DNA from: Phorcus lineatus
Lineage: Eukaryota > Mollusca > Gastropoda > Trochida > Trochidae
Length of the DNA stretch: 64,000 nt
Assembly (NCBI GenBank): GCA_921293015.1
Contig: OV121086.1
Location: 45,215,402 to 45,279,401 of the forward strand
Reading direction: 5' to 3'
The position numbers and the translations under genes are program-made. Positions 55,501-64,000 of this stretch are shown piece by piece. The notes beneath the pieces were generated by a model. That model was not told the DNA's origin. It saw nothing but the letters and a program-made list of their open reading frames with translations, and ran no database searches. The first letter of the stretch is position 1. Each line of letters begins with the position of its first letter.

Positions 55501-58500
55501 AGGCACTTATCTCTGCATTAAAGGGTTTTGAGGTGAGGCCTCAAATTGTTACTGGACTGGCTCATACAAAACTTGCCAGAGATCCTATATCTCTTAAAAC
55601 TGATCCTCAAACAGTAAGCCTGGAGACCAAAAATGTCTGTCACTAGAGTTAATGCAACAGCAGAATACTGTTACAGATCAACTTGATAAAGACATTTCAT
55701 CCTTTATTCTAGTAAAGAATATTAAAATGCTGCACACATTCCTACTTTAACCTATCAATACTTCACACATCAATATTTCCTATTTTGTGAACAACCAACT
55801 CTTACGCCTCTACATATCCCTTAGTGACTTCAGTCATCTTACCTTTTCATTAATATTATTGACTGCAGGTCAATTGTAAAGAGTGATAAGTATTTTTTGC
55901 ATCTATATAAAAGTGAGTGCAAATGTCCTCATATGCAGCCATTTGCAAAGTCTTAAAGACCCAGTTATTGTTATTTTCCAACTGTAATGGCATACAGGCC
56001 AGTTTGTTTTGAAACTAGGCTATTATTTGAGAACATGGGCATTTAAAGAGCACTTACACAAATCAGTCTAAGGGTGTCTTACATACTGTGCTTGATATAA
56101 TTAATAATAGCGACACCTTGAAGTCAATGATAGAGCAGAATTATGTGAATTCATCAATAATCACATAAACATACCTTTCCCTCTTAAATCATTTTTGTAA
56201 GTTTAGCAAAAAATTCAAAACCTATTAAGGAAACAAATTCTTTATTGAAATAAATGATAAAATAAAGGGTTAATTTACCGAAATATTGTTTACTCTAATT
56301 ACCTTCTCTTTAAGAAAAGAATTACAGTTACACTACCAAAAATATGATAATGATAATTGTAACATGACTTCGTTTTATCCTCGATTCTGATTGGTCAATT
56401 CGAAAAAATTACCCTATGTTGAATGACAATGAATACCCGCAAATTAGCAAAGGCGAATCACCGCGAATTGATACAACATGTTCACTAGTGCCGGCCCAAC
56501 TCAAGTTATAATTTTGCAGTTTCTTAGAAAATTCGTGCCCTACTCCGATTTGACAGTTGTCGTTGTCCTTTTTTATATTGTGCTTACTGGTAGATATCAC
56601 AAATACACTTTAATATAATTTATTTTTGAAGAACAAAAATATTTTCAACTGGCTTACTTAGTTCAAGTTTGCCACAAAGTTTCATGCGGCCGCCTTCTTT
56701 TGAATGCCGTTCCCATTGTATGACATCACAAAGGCCAACCGTTTTGACGTCACAATGTTTGCGTCGCTGTCACAATGGTTGTAGGCTAGTTCAAGACTTT
56801 TGTACTTGGGGTTTTACGATATTTTTCTACGAGCTTTATAATTGTTGATTTCAGTTTCGAATTAAACACGCATGTTGTAAGGTCTCGCTGTTAAGAATGC
56901 CACTATTTGCTAATATCACAACGATGTTTGTAATGTAAATAATGCCGAGAATTCACATAAGTTAGGCCTTATCTAACCTCTTACAGAAATAGAACAATCA
57001 CAAAGTCCTTTCCACACAAAAATAAGTACGCAAAAACAGAGTTCGCTCTTAAAGTTCTAATAACTAACGGTCATGTTACAATATCGATAAATAGTTGCTA
57101 ACGCCGTCGGTTTTAAACTAAATTTGCGGGTGTTGAATAACAATGAATCCCGGAAATTTTACAAATGCAACTATTTATCTTCTAATTGATTATAAAAAGA
57201 GACACTGATTCATCAGTAATTTACAAATACAACATTAATGTATTCTTTTTCAACAACAGACTTGAAACCTCTTTGCAGCAATGAGAGTATATTTGTGCTC
57301 TTTAAAAATATATAGAAATTTAAATGTTTGTTTTCATAATGCCTTCACGACTCCCCACTGGGAATAAAAAAAAATACATCATCAAAGTAAACTTTTCAAA
57401 TTAAAAGTATCAGGTTATTGCATTTCCAAGAAACCGCCTACTCAATCTGACACATGCTGCGGACAATAAGAAAACAGTCATATCAGACTGGCTGGCAGTA
57501 AGGGATATGAATAGGCAATAGATATAATATAGACTCTCCTTACATCCTTGGAGATATTCTGGAGATAAACTCATCAAATTCTCATATCATTTTTCGAAAA
57601 TACAAAATGTTGACTACACACTTGGTGGGTTAAACTGCTATTCTTGGAAAATAAACACAACTTTTTGTTCATTGAAATGTTCAGTTGGAGATTTTTTTAA
57701 TTACAGATTTGTAGTTTTAGAATATATGCCACATGGAAATGAAACTCTCCTGACGATGTAAAAAGGACCATGACGATTTTAGGTAGAGCTTTTTGAGAGA
57801 TTTTTGTTAGAAAAAGTTTATTTTACAACAAAAAGAGCTGAAATGTAATTATGATTGAATAAAAACGTTAATTTTTATGTTAAAAACTTTGTTGATGTAA
57901 TCTTTCTAACAAACATTTTTAGAAGTCCTTATTTTCCAATTAAATAATTGAAAAATAGTAAATTTACCCAATTAAATTAAAATTTTCATAATCGTAACTT
58001 TAGATATTACGAAATGACCTCAAAATTGTCAGTGTCCTAAGAAACCTTTTACAAATGCAATGTTCATTCAGATAAAAAATAGAAGTGACTGGGATCTTTT
58101 TTCACTTTTTGCACAATTACAGAGCCCAAGTCCGGGTAATCCACTCAAAGCATGCCTTGCTCTCCGAGTTATTTTTAAGCTTCATGATTGGTATGTTTTC
58201 AGAAAAATTTGTGCAGCATGAAATTTGATAATGAGTTAATAAGCCATGGAATAGCCTCGAGTGGAGGAAAAACACAGCGATGTATTTAGGCGCTATTCTG
58301 CCATGACGCCTCTTCTGACTCCCCACTTACCATATTTCACTGCGGATTAGAGGCATATCAGTCGCGGCATGATATCTATGAGCTTATTAACTTAAGCTTC
58401 TTTATCAACCCCGTGACAACACAACAGCTTACTTACGTAAATATCGAAGAGCGTATTAATATTTGTCCTGCTAACATGGACCTAATTAGTGGCGTCCAGG

Positions 58501-61500
58501 TAGGGGAATTAGACTAACTGACCGATTCCGGAACATAATGGTTTGAGTGAATCAATTAACAGAACAATTGAGAAGGCATTAGGTGGAATTGTTGTCAGGA
58601 CCCTGGTTTATGAAAGGAAATGGTGCTTTTATGGACAATGTTTTATCATTGTTTTTGCAAATAGATAGGTTTGGACTTAACATCAGTGTAAACACCAATC
58701 GGATCTGGAAATCGGTGAAAGTGGTTCAACAATAGCACCGGGTCAACAATCAAGCTAACATATAGATGTAATTTAGATTCCTTTTACATTCATCTATAAT
58801 AGAAATAGGTGTTGGTGTTGACTTCATTGTGATATCTGAGCTGATGAGTGTTAGGTTTAATATGATGGGTGAAATCAATGAAATGTGTAGAACAATCACT
58901 CTGCATTCATTGATAACACCTGAAATTGATGTGCCAAGTAATGTAATGGAGAGGACAATAGGCTGGCTGTTTTATGGACGCAGTATATGAAATAAGGCCT
59001 GGAACAGGATTGCTTTTGGTCTGAACTGTTTTTTTTTTAGGCATTTCTTTAATTTATTCCCTTTTTTTCAATTTTTATTTTACATATTGCAGTACCCTTT
59101 TCTGTATTGTAATATATCAGAATATAGAAATTAGTAATGGTGGCAATCCTAAATAGCCATGCACTCAAATTAAACTGCAAGTAGAACAGTTTCCCTAGGT
59201 AGATACGCATTATGAACCATGAATGATGCATTAATCATGTCATGCATGAAAAGCATAAACAGAATTGCTATAGATTTAAAACACTCTATGTTAAATTTCT
59301 TACACATGTAAGTAGTGTAGAGTAGACTAAACGCAGGAGAAAAGGCTGATACACCATTAAATGTTTTCAGTGGAGTAAAACCTTCTAGATTATGTGGTTT
59401 TAGATATTGCATCAATATCCCACTCCATTTGACTGCCACTCATCCAAACCTTCAGAATATTGTACAACAATTCAATACTCTCAACTTTAAACTGATCATA
59501 TTCTAGGTATGAAATGCATTCATGTATGTATTCATAATATTTTCCACAGTACAAAACATGAAAGCAATTTCATGTAAAACTGCATTAAATTTGCGAATGA
59601 AGTGTGACAATCACACTCACAGAGAAATAATTCTTTTGAAAATTCTTTTGAAAAACCTTTTCACCATGTTACAAAAAAGCATTTTTCAAATCAAAGGTAT
59701 CACTTATATATTCATGCAACCCAAAACTATTAAAAATCTTTGACTTATTTGTAGTTTCAATTAAACAGATTGATTGATATTGATAGAGGCATTCCAATTC
59801 AATGAACGCATAAAGACGCACTAAAACTGTTCTAAATATTCAAAAGCAAAACATTACAAATCTTTCAAGTTCTCTTTAACTGCTAGCAAAAGATTGTTTC
59901 TTGCATGTAATGCAGTTTTTATTCCGCAGAGGTCAATAAACGCGAACACAGTTGCATGATGGGAAAGCCTAACATTCACAAACAGGCAGTAGTCCACAAT
60001 GCATATCCATGGAAACCAAATCAATACCGACTATTGGATAACTATCAACACCAATTTCATGCGAACAATCCTCCAATCGGAAGTAAAAGCAATCTATTGA
60101 AGAGCCTGGGCATTAATGCACATCAAGCAAAGTCTGAGACAAAAAGCAGAGTTATCTCCCTTGAAATCCGATGAAGAGATAAGTAAGACATTTGCGCGGA
60201 CATCTCAAGATCGGCCCTTTGACAAGTACTCTTAGCTGCCTGAAATGAATTGCATTTTGATTGGGGGAAAGAATCACGACTTGGTGCTGATTGACCATGG
60301 GAAATATTACATTGCTCGGGCGATCAGTCTTGTTTACGAGTTGATACGAGGTGCAGTTGAATGTGAAAGAGGGTAAACTAGCATGGATGAAGCGGACAAA
60401 TCAAGATCGGAACGATTAGGTATCAGTTTGTCATGTGACTTCACGCGTTCCATTAACGATATGCAGATGGTAATAAACTACCAGCAAAGAAGGATTAACA
60501 AGAAACGAGTTTACTGCCTTGGTCTTCCGTATCAGATTGTGATTGACGCATCTGTATCTGAATTGACATAAAAGACATGTTCGATGAAATTTCCCACAAG
60601 TCTTTCTCTGATCAATCTGCACAAAGTAATGTCTTAAGACCGCAGTGGCTTATCCTGACAATGAAATAGTCCTATCAAAGACGCGTGAAGAGTAAAAGTC
60701 GGGGAAACGGATCTCTAAATAATCAATAAGTCGCTGGGAAAGGATTCGAACAGATCGAGAAAATACAGGCAGATCAAAAGATCTGCCAACAACATCTGAA
60801 CTGTCATACACCAAACTTTCGGCCGATTTTGCTTTACAAGAATCTTTTAATCTTGTTGCAATTGAATCTCCTCCCTCTACTTATAAAACTCTGAATCGCT
60901 GACTTTGCAAAAAGAGATTTTATCAAACTCAATCAGTAAGGCAGTGATTCTTTGATCATCCGAAATAGACAATATAAAAGATGATCAGTCGTGATATAGT
61001 TTTTGTAATTTCATACAAGTTTCTAAACATTATAATGTTAACACTAAACAAAACCTTTGATGAAGAATCAGAATGAATATGTTACCATTGTTTCATTATT
61101 GATTTAAATATATTACACATATTATCAAAGTCTGGCTGATCTGAATTAAGCTAGGCTTGATAAATGGCTATATACCAAATATACCAAATACTGAACAACT
61201 GAAAGAGGAAATCAAAAGACTTCTTACTTTTGTTATTAGTAAATTTAAATCATTCCTCTACTAAGACTAGTAAACTACACTCCTACAAGTTTTAGAATTG
61301 TTAAGGAATGGAATCAAAGAAAACCAGGATTTTCAGGAAAATAACTTCTTAACTATGAACATTTCAGTCTGTGTCTGTGATTACTCTTACCTGGTTAAGG
61401 AACTAGCATGTATCTTAAACATTTTCACTACAAGTAGTTCTAAGACAAGTTCTACATTTTTTAGATCGGTTTATTCAATCATTTAGGATAGTAAAGTTAT

Positions 61501-62999
61501 ATCATCAAAATATTCTTAAATTAATCGTGTTTTATATTTGAGGTCAACTTCGCAAGCAGCTTAAGATTCAACTCTGGGGAATAAATACAAATAGATAGAA
61601 CATTTTCTCAAAATAAGATAAAAAATGCATTAAGATATTTTGAAATCTTAAAAATGGAAAATTAACATTTCCAAGTGGTAAACAAATCCATTACAAATTG
61701 TCATCTTATGAAGTTGTCTGATTTCATGTTTGTTGAATTTTTGTGTGTCGTCATCAAGTTATGAAGAGCTCGAATGAACTTGAGAAGAAAGCACCTTGTC
61801 AGTAAGGACAGCAGCGTAAAGTACTAAATACTCAGCTGCACACCAATTTGTTGCCATGGAAATGAGCAAGAGAAGATTTTGCGGAGATCATATTTTGTTA
61901 AGGACATAAGCATGTGTTGGATGGAAGAACTAAAGTCATTAGGATGTCTGCTTATTTTGGGATTGTGTTCTTATAATGACAAATCTCAAACAAGTCTTCG
62001 GAATGAGATAAGGCTGTCTCTCTCTGCAGATTTGAAATATTGAGACTTGAAAAAATTTGCTAGAGGTAAGGAAACATACAATTCCTTCCTCCTGAATGCA
62101 TGGCATGAACATAGATTCTTCATTTCTAATGCCATTTTGAATGACAAGGTTTTGATTTAAATCTTACTCATTTGAACAACCTTTGGTACGAATTGAACCA
62201 CCATTATTCTGACAGCAACCATTTTAAAGGCAGATCTGTATTCCCCACCCAAAATTTATATGACACTTCTCACAATTTGATCATTTCAGTTATACTATCT
62301 TAAATACCATTTAAGTGATTTCTATCATAAATAACATGACCACGAACATGATTTTTAAAAATGACATAAATCTTTAAAAAAAAAAACTGCAATCAACTTT
62401 ATAAATCTTTTAAAGCGACATCAAAGAACTGTTGAAGTGTCATTATGGATAAAAATCTAGATTCTGAGACTTCTCAAAGGTGCTGAGATTCATGCAGTAG
62501 GTTTTACAGCAATTGTATCCGTGGCAACCGTTAAGCAGTTTAAATAAAGAGTGAACAGTTCTGTTTAGTTTTATTCATCAATCTTGAAAGGAAAGAACAA
62601 TTAATGTATTAAGATATGAATTTGAAATGAAGTGTTCATGAATTTCAGTTTATATTCAATATACGAGACCATCTGACCTGGTGAAACCCGGCCCTTCTCC
62701 TTTATTTCAAAAAAAATATTCCTGATTATTTATTAGGATTAATTTGTTAAAACTAAAATTAGTTACAAAAGATTTATGTCTTCTATTCAAAAGTGCAGAC
62801 AATGACAAAATATTTCTAGGGTTCCTAAAGTTCTAAAAAAGTGAGCTAAATGTGAGATCTATGAAAATATTGAACAAAAAACTATGCTTGTCTGTGAATC
62901 GCGCCTGTGCTGTCTAAGGTAATAAAAAGTAATACTAGTTTCTTGACGACTACCTACAATACTTACCTTCATCTGGAGGTTGAGCGATTGATTTCTCAA
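31326..62999 (-). CDS. Unrecognised multi-exon gene, 5' end outside window
   Basis: Six exons joined by splice sites and frame: 62967-62999, 41054-41148, 35176-35256, 32791-32997, 32099-32450 and 31326-31522. Together they code at least 321 aa. The joined parts read EKSIAQPPDEG, HVGAEKLWLLLRGESRNKLL, HAYSAFVRESLTLGRNPVV, KYRHKTGIMYRASRANNDRT, YMPSWTDDFS, a Lys/Glu-rich stretch, PKLYFLTEREATTPGDFTER and SKQDFLRRFTSDWQPLT, ending PVAPSTTA. The coding bases are clearly richer in G+C than the introns, and all five joins keep phase, so this is a real gene. I do not recognise the family. No signal peptide or membrane segment is seen. The soluble basic make-up would fit a ciliary or sperm microtubule protein, but that is a guess. 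The first intron here spans about 21.8 kb. Confidence 0.8.
31690..32063 (+). mobile_element. TTAA MITE, family 1, copy d (3' truncated)
   Basis: Starts TTAAAGGAGCACAGTATGTT and follows copy b through AAATATCATAATTTTGGTATTT. It then loses similarity; the usual last 110 bp are absent or altered. It lies in the last intron of the unrecognised gene, 35 bp from an exon. Confidence 0.65.
32099..32450 (-). CDS. Unrecognised gene, charged exon
   Basis: 352 nt, acceptor AACCCACAG, donor GTGACA. Starts DTSDPAYMKWLTARRQESK, is rich in Lys, Glu and Asp in the middle (likely disordered), then PKLYFLTEREATTPGDFTER. Ends in a split Gly codon that joins to the next exon. Confidence 0.85.
32791..32997 (-). 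CDS. Unrecognised gene, exon VPDMNKLL
   Basis: 207 nt, phase 0 at both ends, acceptor GTGGTCAG, donor GTGAGT. Codes 69 residues from VPDMNKLLDQ to MPSWTDDFS with no stop; strongly coding base composition. Confidence 0.88.
33270..33670 (-). repeat. Foldback/TGATGTCA repeat family 2, copy b
   Basis: Inverted relative to copies a and c. Contains GATATCTCCAAGGAGATAT, the ACAGTAGATTTTGAACAATG block, repeated TGACATCA words, and a large hairpin. The hairpin arms are 33546-33571 (GTCTTCTGATATCAAATATA...) and 33635-33660, nearly exact complements. Confidence 0.8.
34154..34272. repeat. Hairpin with 29-bp arms and CTCGCTTTCGCTCGGG core
   Basis: 34154-34182 (GTGTCCATGACATACTATGT...) pairs with 34244-34272 with only one or two mismatches. 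The loop contains CCCTCGCTTTCGCTCGGG, itself a small palindrome. Nested symmetry like this is typical of foldback elements. Confidence 0.9.
35176..35256 (-). CDS. Unrecognised gene, exon HAYSAFVR
   Basis: 81 nt, phase 0 at both ends, acceptor TTTCTCCACAG, donor GTAAGT. Codes HAYSAFVRESLTLGRNPVV then RNFTATDD. Confidence 0.85.
35455..35915. repeat. Tandem repeat, about 32-bp unit
   Basis: Roughly 14 imperfect copies of a unit like AGTAAGATGTATTTTATGGT followed by TTATCTTTAT. Located in the 5.8-kb intron of the unrecognised gene. The 68-codon ORF across it is repeat-derived. Confidence 0.9.
37020..38020. repeat. T-rich degenerate repeat (TTCTTGATTCTCTTATA)
   Basis: About 1 kb in which TTCTTGATTCTCTTATAT-like words recur every 20-40 bp with strong strand asymmetry (T over A on the plus strand). 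The phase is irregular, so it is a decayed or slippage-derived satellite. The Phe/Leu/Ile-rich ORFs (37153-37350, 37537-37752) come from this composition. Confidence 0.75.
41054..41148 (-). CDS. Unrecognised gene, exon HVGAEKLW
   Basis: 95 nt, acceptor TTTACAG, donor GTAAGT. Reads HVGAEKLWLLLRGESRNKLL then KEDGRFPHELK, ending in phase 0. Confidence 0.85.
41995..42425 (+). repeat. Foldback/TGATGTCA repeat family 2, copy c
   Basis: Starts with a diverged hairpin (CTGATATCAAATATATCAAC and GTTGATATATTTTTTATCA) and continues with three GCATTGTGATGTCAT-like words. It ends TTCAAAATCTACTTTCAAAA and CAATATCTCCTGAGG. Same orientation and block order as copy a. Confidence 0.75.
42549..42635. repeat. 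21-bp tandem repeat, 4 copies
   Basis: Four copies of a 21-bp unit containing TGTTGTTTCTATCATGTCC, the last one with extra T. The in-phase unit makes a repetitive minus-strand peptide (NRGHDRN) that I regard as chance. Confidence 0.9.
44467..44571. repeat. Imperfect hairpin, about 45-bp arms
   Basis: GGAATTACGGTTTATCTGTC at 44467 pairs with GGCAGATAAACTATAATTCC ending at about 44570. The inner part (GGATTATTGTTATAAATTC) also pairs with GAATTTATCACAATAATTC. A pair of inverted TTACCCAAG/CTTGGGTAAG words at about 44598 and 44994 may bound a related element. Confidence 0.75.
46464..46661. repeat. Large palindrome with duplicated right arm
   Basis: The left arm (GGTTATCATGCTTGTATGTT... to about 46530, 67-68 nt) is matched by a perfect reverse complement ending at 46661. 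A second, slightly diverged right arm lies between them (about 46545-46592). The centre reads GCTCGCCAAGGCTCGC. Arrangement is A, A', A'. Confidence 0.88.
46816..47300 (-). mobile_element. TTAA MITE, family 1, copy e
   Basis: Starts TTAATGTGACACAGAGTATG and ends CTGCGCCCCTTCAAG. The right TTAA is mutated to TTCA. The interior matches copy a in the same orientation (CCGGTTTTCGATCA, AACTGATAAGCATTAAGAT, AAGTTTGACATATTTGACTC). Confidence 0.78.
50040..53150. repeat. Minisatellite, about 82-bp unit, about 38 copies
   Basis: Head-to-tail copies, unit about 81-84 bp. Each has CATTAGCATAAAAAAACAGA, GAAACTGGACAGAAGGCAAG, a CACAAGCTTTGATTGACCAT (or GCTTGGATGGACCAT) segment and CATACACTGTTTCTGTAC. I counted about 38 by the ACCATTCAT word. 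Length varies mostly in the A-run. Outer copies (50040-50140 and after 53106) are the most diverged, the usual sign of unequal exchange in the middle. Each unit has a HindIII word, so a digestion ladder is expected. Short ORFs in both strands are repeat-derived. Confidence 0.97.
55268..55380 (+). repeat. SINE-like fragment
   Basis: Contains TCTGGGCAAGGCACTTCATC, then CACATTGC, CCACCCAGCTGT and AATTGGTACCTG. This word order is familiar to me from the conserved part of SINEs in aquatic invertebrates and fish. No tRNA head or tail was identified, so it is a fragment. Confidence 0.45.
62967..62999 (-). CDS. Unrecognised gene, 33-nt internal exon
   Basis: Acceptor TGTTGTCAG, donor GTAAGT. Frame gives EKSIAQPPDEG with the last codon split (G + GA of the next exon). 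The alternative acceptor 5' of it would place a TGA in frame, so the short exon is preferred. Confidence 0.6.
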
Positions 63000-64000
63000 C
63001 TGACAACAAATGAAGACAACCATGAACATCTAAAAAGTACAATTACAGAGGACAAAAGACCTAGCTTGACCAAAAGAAAAACACATGATTAAGGACAACG
63101 TTTCTGATTGCTCTCTCTATCACTCAACAGTAAAGCATATATCAGGATTTTAAAGAGATAAGTTAACTGGTACCATTGTAAAAGATGTTGTGTGCACTTT
63201 CATTATGTTCATTTTGACATTGAAGGATAATGTACGCGACACGCAAAGTTGGATATTCTTGATAATCAAATACTTTTATTTTCACCTCTGAAATAAAACA
63301 TGGACTATGAAACCCCAGTGATTCAGACAGTATGGCTCTCTTATCAGGGTGAAGTAGAAACCCACTGTAATCTATACATACAATAATAAAATCTCACACC
63401 TTAAGTCTCATTCAAATCATAATTCAAATTTCACCTTGTTGTAAGATATTAGTTTTGAATGAATTTACTATTAAATATATTGTTCTATTATGCTATATAT
63501 ACTCATGGAGAAAAAACACCATATTTGCAAACATTTTCTGTGAACAATTCACACTGGTTCACAACACATCTCATCCACTGTGAAATTTGATCTTAATGTC
63601 CTTTAACTTTCTGACAAAATCAATTAAAGCTGTAAAATGTCTTTTAACTGTATATCCCTTTTAACTAGTTAACATGGGCTGGTGATTCACGGCAGAGCAA
63701 CCCTTCCCTCCGCTCACAATCAGTGAAACATGTGTTCTTTTAGAAATAATTCCAGTGCAGTTGAAAAGAGCTGACAAAATCCTACAGCAAATAGATGGGC
63801 CCTGTCGTCCTGGCCATTACTTCATACAACTTTCGATATTCATTAAATTTCAGCCTACCTTCAAAGTACCCTTTTTACAATCAATTTTCAATACGTATTA
63901 GAGGCATTAAAGATTCTTTTGAAAGCTTCTATTTCAATATGGCCGCTCCTCCAGGGAACTCTTAGGTTCCAGACTTTGTGTCTCGGGAGAACTGGCACTT
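63000..64000. other. Upstream side of the unrecognised gene, nothing called
   Basis: Should contain intron or a further 5' exon of the minus-strand gene. A GC-richer patch at 63935-64000 (CAATATGGCCGCTCCTCC) could be exon or promoter, but no frame could be joined. Confidence 0.35.

Larger units (their letters stand above)
41149..62966. other. 21.8-kb intron with repeats, no other gene seen
   Basis: AT-rich intron of the unrecognised gene, holding the repeats listed separately. Other low-complexity patches are GTAG/CAG-rich runs at 44340-44433 and 45000-45110 and a C-run at 48562-48590. Two short decayed repeat-like stretches lie at 48478-48600 and 49035-49200. ORFs of up to 96 codons (54280-54570) show no family resemblance. 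Confidence 0.45.

Noticed and set aside
59956..60571. ORFs of 62-72 codons with mixed composition
   Set aside because: No family resemblance and no splice signals joining them to any gene.

Overview
The window is animal nuclear DNA: AT-rich, with split genes whose exons have GT-AG borders, many interspersed repeats and long minisatellites. The best recognised protein is a NAA10 N-terminal acetyltransferase very close to its animal orthologues. Together with a DIRS-type retrotransposon and abundant TTAA-ended MITEs and foldback repeats, this suggests a marine invertebrate, probably a lophotrochozoan such as a mollusc. That placement is inference.

Layout. (1) 1-4942: non-coding DNA with one weak candidate exon (950-1041) and a 10-copy minisatellite of about 78 bp (4109-4857). 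(2) 4943-11625: a complete DIRS-type tyrosine-recombinase retrotransposon. It has 182-bp terminal inverted repeats that appear identical, an internal complementary region that rebuilds both outer ends, an ORF1 (gag-like, zinc-knuckle and RGG-rich), an RT/RNase H ORF with all catalytic residues, and a tyrosine recombinase with R-H-R-W-Y. Its 3' part carries three composite ETS/CRE-type sites at an exact 21-bp spacing. (3) 11626-18600: intergenic, with a possible LIM-like exon remnant, one TTAA MITE, one copy of a foldback repeat family and a 27-bp-arm palindrome. (4) 18602-25045, minus strand: the NAA10 gene, seven coding exons, 171 aa as modelled, with a poly(A) signal. (5) 25046-31325: intergenic, including two head-to-tail TTAA MITEs that share one TTAA. 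(6) 31326-62999, minus strand: the 3' part of a multi-exon gene I do not recognise. Six exons were joined by frame, at least 321 aa, and the 5' end lies beyond the window. Its largest intron (about 21.8 kb) holds an 82-bp minisatellite of about 38 copies and several large hairpins. (7) 63000-64000: no gene seen.

How parts work together: the three DIRS ORFs plus the ITR/ICR structure form one transposition unit (gag-like protein, reverse transcription with RNase H, circle integration by the tyrosine recombinase). The two host genes lie on the same strand but show no sign of functional linkage. The TTAA MITEs and foldback repeats recur across the window, including inside introns of both genes.
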